Shown in pieces: positions 1-9,710 of a DNA stretch of 64,000 nucleotides. The position numbers were made by a program, and so were the translations under genes. The notes beneath the pieces are model-generated. The model was not told where the DNA came from. It worked only from the letters and a program-made list of their open reading frames with translations, and made no database searches. Positions within the stretch are counted from its first letter, which is position 1. The number at the start of each line of letters is the position of its first letter. The stretch is from Tetragonia tetragonoides. Its lineage: Eukaryota > Streptophyta > Magnoliopsida > Caryophyllales > Aizoaceae. The stretch is taken from positions 32,795,501 to 32,859,500 of the forward strand of contig CM076144.1 of assembly GCA_038025085.1 (NCBI GenBank), in the 5' to 3' direction.

Positions 1-674
1 TTGATCGGCTTCGTCAATGATTGACAATGCCCTGATATAGCAAAAAAGATGCTATACAGAAAACGGGAGGCCACCGCCTTTTTTTCCCTACGATCGGAGA
101 TAAGCACTAAACGTGGTGCAATATTTGGAAATACAAATCCCTTTGCACAGTAGATTGAACTTGTCTTCTTGATTCATTAAATCTACCCGAACCACACATA
201 TTCTAAAAGACTCAGACGAACACGAAGGACTCAACAATCTCTCATCAAAGGAAAGTTTATTCCTAATCATATTGAAAAACAAACTAATGCACCAAAAAAA
301 ATATTGAAAAAGAAACTAAAAAACTAGATCGAAAGCAAAGAAACAACAACGAATGAGCTAACCATCAGCAAGTTTGCTGGTGATAGCCCCTAAAGGAGTC
401 AAAATAAGAAGGGGGGCTAAGGTTTTTAATGGAAAATACACTTAATACTACAAAGTTTATGTAGTTTCGTACATTATAAATAACGTTTCGCATTTTGCCC
501 AAAAAAAGCGGCGCACATATTTGCTCTAATTTTTTGGTTTTAAAATATTATAAAAAGAGTTATCAAATTGGGTCTTGAATAACCAAGAAAATTGAGAGGA
601 ATTTAATCCACAAGAACGAATTAAAATTCTATCAATCTGAGGAGAGATAGTGTAATGAGCTACTTGCCTAATTA
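1..674. other. AT-rich flank, no gene recognised
   Basis: Open frames here are short and resemble no family I know. The stretch ends at the CCTTG target duplication of the LTR element that follows. Nothing else is supported. Confidence 0.5.
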
Positions 675-679
675 CCTTG

Positions 680-1596
680 TGATGCGGGAGCAAACCTAAA
701 GCTCCTTATCAATCATCATGAATATGTGTCTATGTCCTTTAATGAGGATCAATTCAGTTCAAGAGTTGCATTTCCTAACAAAGTCATTAATCAAGAGCAA
801 CTAGCTGAAATTGTGTTCAACATTAGTCCTATTTTTATGACATCACTTGAAATGATTTTTCAAGTACCATGGGGTCGTGCTATACCTTTAAAGAAACCTT
901 ATGATCCCTTCTAAAAGGATCAAAATTAGGAGTAAGGTTTTTGAACTAAATAAGTTAACTGCATTGGTCTTTTGCCCCAAGCTGTCGTTGTAGCTTAACA
1001 TTGGTGTAGGCATCAGTAAAATGGATGCCATTTTTGAACGACTCATGTTTTGGCTCTAAATTTTGGAGGAAATCTTTGGAATATACTGAAGAAGCTGTGG
1101 TCCAAATTTCATAGGCAAAGTCCAACGGATTCAACATATATGATCTGTTTAATTGAGCCCATATGCTGAAAGTGACTACACTATAGTAATCCCTTTCTTG
1201 ACAGCGACTTGTAGCTGTTGTTTTGTTTGATTCCTATAACTTTTGAATTCAGTTTTAAATAGCCTTATTTTTAGCTTTCACTATGCTTGTAAACTCCTAT
1301 ATATAGGAGCCTTAGTTGTACTTCCAAATCAGATTTGATGAATATGAAAACTGGTTGCTCAAGTTGAGTAAACTACCAAAAATCTCATTTCTTTATCTAG
1401 TTTATCTAATGGTGATTTGAGTGGTTCCCTTAACCTTTGGGTGGTGGCTCAGCCTTTATCCCATTGGGGGTGGATCCTTAAACTTTGAGTGGTGGTCTAG
1501 CCTTTATCTCAAGTTATATCCTTGTTTTTATCGTCGTTTATCTTATTTTAGCCTAATCAATTAAAAACCTTAAAAACAGTAATCCGCCACGCATCA
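680..1596 (+). repeat. 5' LTR of the Ty3-type gag-only element
   Basis: This 917-bp repeat begins TGATGCG and ends CGCATCA. It matches 2980-3049 joined to 8410-9256, so it shows the LTR before the second element landed. It includes an in-frame tail (stop at 912-914) that forms the C-terminus of the gag reading frame when the same sequence is read in the 3' LTR. Confidence 0.9.
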
Positions 1597-1598
1597 AC

Positions 1599-1610
1599 TT
1601 GTATCAGAGC
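1599..1610 (+). other. tRNA primer binding site
   Basis: TTGTATCAGAGC follows the 5' LTR after two bases. Plant LTR elements commonly use the complement of the initiator methionine tRNA 3' end (TGGTATCAGAGC); there is one mismatch here. Confidence 0.75.
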
Positions 1611-2272
1611 AAATTCCAGGTTGTTTTGCTCGTTATTGTACTCCATCATCTTCCTCATCCTCTTATCTTTTCAGATTATGGTCTTACACTTTTGGGGGTT
1701 AAGTATTTCGGGAGATATTGAAGAAAACATCCAGCTCTGTCAAAACCGAGAAGCATCCAGATTTGGGTTCTCAAGCAAGCATTTTTCCACAAAGACTCCC
1801 GCTGGACGTGCGACTTGACCAAGCTGAAGTTCTTGGACCCTTTGACATGCTTTAAGAGGTAAAAGTGTGAACTTTGCAATTGTTCTCGGTTCCTAAGTTC
1901 TTTCTCCTTAGATCTATCTTGGTGGAGTTTCTTAAATCATTGTGATTTAGGGCAGTTTATTGTGTGAAATTGATACATGTGCTGCAAGTAAAACTGAAGT
2001 GTTGCAAGTGTTTGTTGTTCTCAATGTTCTTGGCTTGATTTTGGTTGAGTGTTGTTGTATATGGTCTATTTTATTTCTCCTATCTTCCTATGATCTTTTT
2101 CGTGCATCATAGCCAAATAAATAAAAAAACCTATCTCCAAACACATTTATGCCACAAAGAACCCGATTGTTTACAAAGGAACAACATCCTTGAGTTTTCC
2201 ACATTGTTTTCAACTTGTTTCAAAATCGTTGGATGTCATTTTCTTGAAACGGCAGTAATTTGAACTTTAAAA

Positions 2273-3067
2273 ATGGATCATCCTTATTACTCTAGGTATG
2301 ACAATGATGCTATGGAAAATTTTCCCTCCTTTTATGGTTACCCCAATGAGTTTAACAAATGGATACCCATGGTCGAAAGGTTCTTCACTCGTTATGAGTA
2401 CTCCGATTATGAGAAGGTGAACCTAGCAACCTCCTCATTTAAGAGTTATGCTCTAATCTGGTGGTATGACTTTCAGAAAAAACAAAGATTGTTGGGGTTG
2501 GGGAGAATTGAGAGTTGGAGTCGTATGCTAATAGAGCTCCATTGTGAGTTCCTTGGAAAGGTCTACTTTGAAAATGCTATTCACAACTCTTGTGATAGTC
2601 AGCAATGGGCAACAAAATGCTTTAAGTGCCATGGATATGGTCACTTTGAGGTTGAATGCCCAAATGAGAGAGCCTTGACTCTTGAAGAAATTGAAGAAAT
2701 CAAACTCTCTCTTGAAGGAAATCAAGTTGGTTCGATCATGGACCCAAAGAAACAAATGATGTCCATGGAGTTTCTTAGGGATGAAAACATTAATGTTGGT
2801 GTTGTGCTACCACAAAAGGAGGTCTTGCAATCTGAATTGGAAAGACCCTTAAAAGTACAAGGGTTTCTTGAGCACACAGAACATGATTTTGAATCGGAGG
2901 ACCATGTTCGAAGCCACATTGAGGAAGGTCGTGAAGAACACGAGGATTTGAGGGCAAATCCTTTTCAAGGTGAAGAGTTTGATGCGGGAGCAAACCTGAA
3001 GCTCCTTATCAATCATCATGAATATGTGTCTATGTCCTTTAATGAGGATTGTTGGTCCCGAGGGTAG
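2273..3067 (+). pseudogene. Ty3/gypsy-type gag protein, 3' end displaced by an inserted LTR
   Basis: The 264-residue frame has the look of a plant Ty3 gag. The N-terminal half (residues ~15-100) carries an aromatic-rich capsid-like segment with the ALIWWYDF motif, near the usual YALxWW signature of the retrotransposon gag family. It is followed by a CCHC zinc knuckle, CFKCHGYGHFEVEC (C-x2-C-x4-H-x4-C), at about residues 115-128, and an acidic tail. The frame runs through the polypurine region into the 3' LTR (2980 on). There it is cut at 3049 by the second element, so the last residues and stop at 3065-3067 come from foreign sequence. In the intact 5' LTR the same frame continues for about 55 further codons. 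No pol follows. The protein would bind and package element RNA; it is probably no longer normal here. Confidence 0.8.
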
Positions 3068-3973
3068 CAACAATTAATTAAGAAACTAAAACATTTAAAT
3101 GCAAAAATAAAATAAAATGAGATAAGACACACCGATATATAGTGGTTCGGTGTTACCCTACGTCCACTACCTCCGGGACCTACCCGAAGGATTTTCAACC
3201 TGCAAAACCTTTATTAAATGTTAGTCGATTACAAAATAATACTACCCAAGTATTACAACCTTCCAAGTCAACCTATGACTAAGGTTTAACGAGTTGACCC
3301 ACAACCCAAATCGACCTAACAATAATAAAAGGTTACACCACAAATAAGAGTAATATATCAGAATCAATTAAACAAGAGAGATGATCAAATATGAAAGTTG
3401 AAGTACGAAGAGTTGGCTTCTCAAGATTGATCTGCTTCTCTCAAAAGCTAAGATGTGGGATAGATATAGTGTGAAATTGAAAAGCTCTTTGTAACTCTTG
3501 TACAAGGTCTCTTGAATTTTGTTAGTGTATCTTCTTCTTTGTCCTTTCTTTCAATTTATAAGAAGCACTTCAATTGCCATCCCATATAGCCGTTGACATA
3601 GTGGGTTTGCTTTGATCAATCAACCCAAGATCTTTGTACCTTGATTGAAGACAAAAAGGCATTAATTGATATTCCTTCCATATAGGAAATATACCCAATA
3701 AAACCTCGCAAGTTTACCTTTACCAAATGAGTCCTTGGGCAAGATTTCTTACCAAAATATTAAACACGTTAAGTAAGACATCATATCATATATAAAAGAT
3801 ATAGTATCATCTAGTATAGGCAACTTATTTAAAATCTTTACCATATGATTTATGGCCATCAATAATAAGACAATCTATAAGAATTAATCCAAATAAAATA
3901 AAGCAACACTTATATTTATTTTATTTCATTTTGTTTTACATCAAAATCAATAATATCAAGGCTAGAGTCAACA
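3050..3973 (-). repeat. LTR a of the copia-type array
   Basis: This 924-bp copy begins TGTTGG and ends TCAACA on the plus strand. It abuts the left AGGAT target copy and is the 3' LTR of the first unit in minus orientation. The polypurine tract follows at 3974-3987. Confidence 0.9.
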
Positions 3974-4267
3974 ATCTCCCCTTTTTTGACGTAAGACAAA
4001 ACCGGATAAAAATAAATAAGTCATTTAAGTTTCAACTTACCATGAGTTACCTTTGACGAACATACTAACCTTATATATACTCATTTCTCTCCCCCTTTTT
4101 GACTTACATCAAAAAGTGATGAAAGGAACCAAAAATATGAGTGCTCAAACTTATACAAGAAAAATTAAACCAAACAAAAAAACATGTCTCATGAGTAAAA
4201 AAAAAGATCCAAATTATATGTCCTGCACATTCAAATAAACTCATTAGTACTAAGAGAGGGCTCCCCC

Positions 4268-5248
4268 TCAATTCATGCATGGAGGGTGTTCTAGGTTTGG
4301 TGGCCTAGTCCCTTTAGGTACCCAAACTTGCCTTATTTTCCTATTTTTAGTCAAAAAGCAATAATTAGCCAAATGTCCAATTTTCATGCAATAGTGAAAC
4401 TTATAGATCCTTTTTGGTCTAGCCGATGAGAAAGAACATTCTTTAACAAAAATGGGATTGGTTTTCTTGTTTTGTGAAATACAACTGAAATCCTTTTGAG
4501 GACCCTCATACCCTAAACCTTCCTTATAAAAGTAAGGTCGTTGAGATCCTAAAACCATATCCAAATTTTGTTGTCCTTTAGTAAAAATCTAGGCAGCTCT
4601 TTCAAGTTGGGTAATACGATCAACAAACTTGTTTTTCTCAATTTCGAAATCACAGCTTGAGGAACCCTGCTTCCTTAAAACTGAGGCAGTTTCATTTTTC
4701 GATTTTTCTAACTCACTTTTTATGAAAGAATTTTCGGCTTTTAAAATTTGAAGCTCATTTTGAAGTTCCTCAACTCTTGAGGTGGAGACTCTTGCTTCAT
4801 CGGCTAGTTTTCATAAAGCAACTATAAGTTTTTTCTTAGAAAATGATAATAACGGGGAGTTCGTTACCTCTTATTCTAGCTCATCCTCATCAGATTCTTC
4901 CTCGAAGTCAATATGATTGGCCATGAGACATGGATGTTCTTGTTCATATGTAGCCAAGAGGTTGTCCCACAAAAATTTGGCTGTATCACAAGCACGAAAG
5001 ATGTTAAATACTTTAAGATCTAAACCACAAAACAGAACATACTTGACCTTGGAGTCTTTTGAGAGCTTCTCATAGTCAAATGATGTATATTCTTCCTTTG
5101 GCTTATTTGGAACATAAGGACCATCTTTGATGATGTTCCATAACTCAAAGTCCAGGGATTGAATATATAGCTGAATCATAGTTTTTCAATGAAAAAAGTT
5201 AGAACCATCAAAAAAGAGAGGACAATCAATTGCATGTGAACTAGCCAT
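4268..5248 (-). pseudogene. Ty1/copia-type gag, left copy, broken
   Basis: The copia gag frame starts at ATG 5248 (Met-Ala-Ser-Ser) in the expected place just after the primer site. A TGA at about 5186-5188 replaces the Trp codon of the conserved N-terminal FHWKT segment. The frame then runs from 5179 (LYIQSLDFELW) to a stop near 4871, and a further piece at 4564-4268 carries the zinc knuckle. That knuckle has lost its first cysteine (FHYC instead of CHYC, then GHLANYC). The C-terminal VWVPKGT motif is typical of the end of copia gag regions. No protease, integrase or RT follows before the LTR. Confidence 0.8.
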
Positions 5249-5292
5249 GGGTTCTTGTCCTATAGACGGTTAAGTCTGGAAAAATAGGACCC

Positions 5293-5304
5293 GCTCTGAT
5301 ACCA
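5293..5304 (-). other. tRNA primer binding site, first internal region
   Basis: On the minus strand this reads TGGTATCAGAGC, the initiator methionine tRNA complement, two bases inside the LTR b boundary. Confidence 0.9.
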
Positions 5305-5306
5305 AT

Positions 5307-6220
5307 TGTTGGTCCCGAGGGTGGCAACAATTAATTATGAAATTAAAACTTTTAAATGCAAAAATAAAATAAAATGAGATAAGACAGACCGTTATATAAT
5401 GGTTCGGTGTTACCCTACGTCCACTACCTTCGGGACCTACCCGAAGGATTTTCAACCTACAAAACCTTTATTAAATGTTAGTCGATTACAAAATAATACT
5501 ACCCAAGTATTACAACCTTCCAAGTCAACCTATGACTAAGGTTTAACGAGTTGACCCACAACCCAAATCGACCCAACAATAATAAAAGGTTACACCACAA
5601 ATAAGAGTAATATATCAGAATCAATTAAACAAGAAAGATGATCAAATATGAAAGTTGAAGTGCGAAGAGTTGGCTTCTCAAGATTGATCTGCTTCTCTCA
5701 AAAGCTAAGATGTGGGATAGATATAGTGTGAAATTGAAAAGCTCTTTGTCACTCTTGTACAAGATCTCTTGTATTTTGTTAGTGTATCTTCTTCTTTGTC
5801 CTTTCTTCCAATTTATAAGAAGCACTTCAATTGTCATCCCATATAACCGTTGACATAGTGGGTTTGCTTTGATCAATCAACCCAAGATCTTTGTACCTTG
5901 ATTGAAGACAAAAAGGCATTAATTGATATTCCTTCCATATAGGAAATATACCCAATAAAACCTCGCAAGGTTTACCTTTACTTAGGCAAGATTTCTTACC
6001 AAAATATTAAACACGTTAATTAAGACATCATATCATATATAAAAGATATAGTATCATCTAGTATATGCAACTTATTTAAAATCTTTACCATATGATTATG
6101 CCCATCAATAGTATGACAATCTATAAGAATTTATCCAAATAAAATAAAGCAACACTTATATTTATTTTTATTCCATTTTGTTTTACATCAAAATTAATAA
6201 TATCAAGGCTTGAGTCAACA
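5307..6220 (-). repeat. LTR b (central, shared) of the copia-type array
   Basis: This 914-bp LTR is flanked by element sequence on both sides: a primer site on its left (5293-5304) and a polypurine tract on its right. It therefore serves as 5' LTR of the left unit and 3' LTR of the right unit. It has no target duplication of its own. Confidence 0.9.
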
Positions 6221-6529
6221 ATCTCCCCCTTTTTTGATGTAAGACAAAATCGGATAAAAATAAATAAGTCATTTAAGTTTCAACTTACCATGACTTACCT
6301 TTGACGAACATACTAACCTTGTATATACTCATTTCTCTCCCCCTTTTTGACTTACATCAAAAAGTGATGAAAGGAACCCAAAATATGAGTGCTCAAACTT
6401 ATACAAGAAAAATTAAACCAAACAAAAAAACGTCTCATGAGTAAAAAAAAGATCCAAAATATATGTCCTGCGCATTCAAATAAACTCATTAGTACTAAGA
6501 GAGGGCTCCCCCTCCATTCATGCATGGAG

Positions 6530-7491
6530 GGTGTTCTAGGTTTGGTGGCCTAGTCCCCTTAGGTACCCAAACTTGCCTTATTTTGCTATTTTTAGCCAAA
6601 AATCAATAATTAGTCAAATGTCCAATTTTCATGCAATAGTGACACTTATAGATCCTTTTTGGTCTAGCCGATGACAAAGAACATTCTTTAACAAAAATGG
6701 GATTGGTTTTCTTGTTTTGAGAAATACAACTGAAATCCTTTTGAGGACCCTCATACCCTAAACCTTCCTTACGAAAGTAAGGTCGTTGAGATCCTAAAAC
6801 CATATCCAAATTTTATTGTCCTTTAGTAAAAATCGAGGCAGCTCTTTCAAGTTGGATAATACGCTCAACAAACTTGTTTTTCTCAATTTCGAAATCACAG
6901 TTTGAGGAACCCTGCTTCCTTAAAAGTGAGGCAGTTTCATTTTTTGATTTTTCTAACTCACTTTTTATGAAAGAATTTTCGACTTTTAAAATTTGAAGCT
7001 CATTTTGAAGTTCCTCAACTCTTGAGGTGGAAACTCTTGCTTCATCGGCTAGTTTCCATACAGCAACTATAAGTTTTTTCTTAGAAAATGATAATAACGG
7101 GGAGTTCCTTACCTCTTCTTCTAGCTCATCCTCATCGGATTCTTCCTCGAAGTCAATATGATTGGCCATGAGACATTGATGTTCTTGTTCATATGTAGCC
7201 AAGAGGTTGTCCCACAAAATTTTGGCTGCATCACAAGCACAAAAAATGTTAAATACTTTAAGATCTAAACCACAAAACAGAACATACTTGGCCTTGGAGT
7301 TTTTTGAGAGCTTCTCATAGTCAAATGATGTATATTCTTCCTTTGGCTTATTTGGAACATAAGGACTATCTTTGATGATGTTCCATAACTCAAAGTCCAG
7401 GGATTGAATATATAGCTGCATCATAGTTTTCCAATGAAAAAAGTTAGAACCATCAAAAAAGGGAGGACAATCAATTGCATATGAACTAGCC
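6530..7491 (-). pseudogene. Ty1/copia-type gag, right copy, broken
   Basis: The long frame 7424-6813 (203 aa from an internal Met) covers the conserved gag core: LYIQSLDFELW, an acidic stretch and a coiled-coil-like region. The codons before it (ASSYAIDCPPFFDG, then FHWKT) are intact, but the expected start codon is ACG instead of ATG. A stop near 6813 separates the C-terminal piece 6809-6603, which keeps an intact CCHC knuckle (CHYCMKIGHLTNYC). This copy is thus broken at different places from the left one: start lost here, premature stop and knuckle mutation there. Confidence 0.8.
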
Positions 7492-7537
7492 GTGAGATCT
7501 TGTCCTATAGACGGTTAAGTCTTGAAAAATAGGACCC

Positions 7538-7549
7538 GCTCTGATACCA
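7538..7549 (-). other. tRNA primer binding site, second internal region
   Basis: TGGTATCAGAGC on the minus strand, two bases inside LTR c, identical in arrangement to the site at 5293-5304. Confidence 0.9.
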
Positions 7550-7551
7550 AT

Positions 7552-8404
7552 TGTTGGTCCCGAGGGTGGCAACAATTAATTATGAAACTAAAACTTTTAA
7601 ATGCAAAAAAAAAAAAAAAAAATGAGATAAGACACAACGATATATAGTGGTTCAGTGTTACCCTACGTCCACTACCTGCGGGACCTACCCGAAGGATTTT
7701 CAACCTGCAAAACCTTTATTAAATGTTAGTCGATTACAAAATAATACTACCCAAATATTACAACCTTCCAAGTCAACCTATGACTAAGGTTTAACGAGTT
7801 CACCCACAACCCAAATCGACCTAACAATAATAAAAGGTTACACCACAAATAAGAGTAATATATCAGAATCAATTAAACAAGAGAGATGATCAAATATGAA
7901 AGTTGAAGTGCGAAGAGTTGGCTTCTCAAGATTGATCTGCTTCTCTCAAAAGCTAAGATGTGGGATAGATATAGTGTGAAATTGAAAAGCTCTTTGTCAC
8001 TCTTGTACAAGGTCTCTTGTATTTTGTTAGTATATCTTCTTCTTTGTCCTTTCTTCCAATTTATAAGAAGCACTTCAATTGCCATCCCATATAGCCGTTG
8101 ACATAGTGGGTTTGCTTTGATCAATCAACCCAAGATCTTTGTACCTTGATTGAAGACAAAAAGGCATTAATTGATATTCCTTCCATATAGGAAATATACC
8201 CAATAAAACCTCAGAAGTTTACCTTTACCAAATGAGTCCTTAGGCAGATTTCTTACCAAAATATTAAACACGTTAATTAAGACATCATTCAATAATAAGA
8301 CAATCTATAAGAATTAATCCAAATAAAATAAAGCAACACTTATATTTATTTTTATTCCATTTTGTTTTACATTAAAATCAATAATATCAAGGCTAGAGTC
8401 AACA
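7552..8404 (-). repeat. LTR c of the copia-type array
   Basis: This 853-bp copy is shorter than the other two because a block of about 60 bp or more is missing near 8285. It ends TCAACA and abuts the right AGGAT target copy. Confidence 0.9.
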
Positions 8405-9261
8405 AGGATCAATTCAGTTCAAGAGTTGCATTTCCTAATAAAGTCATTAATCAAGAGCAACTAACTGAAATTGTGTCCAACATTAGTCCTATTTTTATGA
8501 CATCACTTGAAATGATTTTTCAAGTACCATGGGGTCGTGCTATACCTTTCAAGAAACCTTATGATCCCTTCTAAAAGGATCAAAATTAGGAGTAAGGTTT
8601 TTGAACTAAATAAGTTAACTGCATTGGTCTTTTCCCCCAAGCTGTCGCTGTAGCTCAACATTGGTGCAGGCATTAGTAAAATGGATGCCATTTTTGAACG
8701 ACTCATGTTTTGGCTCTAAATTTTGGAGTGAATCTTCGAAATATACTGAAGAAGCTGTGGTCCAAATTGCATAGGCAAAGTCCAACGGAATCAACATATA
8801 TGATCCGTTTAATTCAGCCCATGTGCTGAAAGTGACTACACTATAGCAATCTCTTTCTTGACAACGACTTGTAGCTGTTGTTTTGTTTGATTCCTATAAC
8901 TTTTGAATTCAGTTTTAAATAGCCTTATTTTTAGCTTTCACTATGCTTGTAAACTCCTATATATAGGAGTCTTAGTTGTACTTCCAAATCAGATTTGATG
9001 AATATGAAAACTGGTTGCTCAAGTTGAGTAAACTACAAAAAATCTCATTTCTTTATCTAGTTTATCTAGTGGTGATTTGAGTGGTTCCTTTAACCTTTGG
9101 GTGGTGGCTCAGCCTTTAGTCCATTGGGGGTAGATCCTTAAACTTTGAGTGGTGGCTTAGCTTTTATCTCAAGTTATATCCTTGTTTTTATCGTCGTTTA
9201 TCTTATTTTAGCCTAATCAATCAAAAATCTCAAAAACAGTAATCCGCCACGCATCACCTTG

Positions 9262-9710
9262 GAGCTTGAGAGCGGAAGAAACAGTGATGAAAAATGAAGC
9301 CAAGAATTACCAGAATGCCATTGCGTTTTCAATGATTTTACAAAATCACGTCCAGCCAACTGGCTGGTCGCAGGTTCAGCAAAAAAAAATTCTAATTTTT
9401 GGAGAGAGAGAGAGAATTTGGATAACAATCCTGAACAGGAACAGAAAGAGGTCGTCCTCTCCACCTTCCAGCAGAAACTCAGTAAGTAGTTCATCCATGA
9501 TTTCCTTGCTCTTGATCTTCCTATAAACTATAGCAGCTAAGAACTGTGTCTCCATAACTATCATGATTGCTAAAATTAACTTCTGAATTTGCAATTTGAA
9601 ACATGAAGGTGGATGTTTTGCTTGTATGGGGTAACATAACACAGGAAGCTGCTTGCTGTGGAAATAAAATACTGGTTGATATGCAATTCTCTCAGACCTT
9701 GTACATGAAG
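9262..9710 (+). promoter_or_regulatory. Short putative 5' region of PSB27-H2 next to an LTR
   Basis: Only 449 bp separate the LTR retrotransposon target site from the proposed start codon. Promoter or 5' UTR sequence must lie here or inside the retrotransposon, unless the transcript starts elsewhere. No convincing TATA box was fixed. A short GA run lies at about 9401-9413. Confidence 0.35.

Larger units (their letters stand above)
3050..8404 (-). mobile_element. Tandem triple-LTR array of a gag-only Ty1/copia-type retrotransposon
   Basis: Three LTRs alternate with two internal regions: LTR a 3050-3973, internal 3974-5306, LTR b 5307-6220, internal 6221-7551, LTR c 7552-8404. On the minus strand each LTR begins TGTTGACTC (or close) and ends ACCAACA. 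Both internal regions have a perfect initiator-Met primer site, TGGTATCAGAGC on the minus strand, next to the LTR on their right. Both have a polypurine tract (AAAAAAGGGGAGAT or close) next to the LTR on their left, fixing the orientation as minus. Only the outer ends carry the AGGAT target duplication. One insertion therefore became a tandem array, most simply by unequal exchange between LTRs. No pol genes are visible. Confidence 0.9.
680..9256 (+). mobile_element. Non-autonomous Ty3-type gag-only LTR retrotransposon (TR-GAG type), interrupted in its 3' LTR
   Basis: The two LTRs (680-1596 and 2980-9256) both begin TGATGCG and end CGCATCA, a perfect 7-bp terminal inversion. The element is flanked by the 5-bp target duplication CCTTG (675-679 and 9257-9261). 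A primer binding site resembling the initiator-Met tRNA complement, TTGTATCAGAGC with one mismatch to the usual TGGTATCAGAGC, lies at 1599-1610 just inside the 5' LTR. The internal region is only about 1.4 kb and codes for a gag-like protein. No protease, reverse transcriptase, RNase H or integrase is visible, so it must have moved in trans. Without the 5355-bp insertion at 3050-8404 plus its duplicated target the element would be about 3.2 kb. The LTRs differ at few positions, suggesting a fairly young insertion; divergence was not computed. Confidence 0.9.
2980..9256 (+). repeat. 3' LTR of the Ty3-type element, split by a 5.36-kb insertion
   Basis: The LTR halves are 2980-3049 and 8410-9256. 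The target AGGAT is present on both sides of the insertion (3045-3049 and 8405-8409). The outer end CGCATCA at 9250-9256 is followed by the CCTTG target copy. The end of this LTR lies about 450 bp before the proposed start codon of the PSB27-H2 gene. Confidence 0.9.

Noticed and set aside
3050..8404. Two separate copia-type insertions
   Set aside because: Only the outermost ends show the AGGAT target duplication and the central LTR is shared, so a single tandem array explains the data better.
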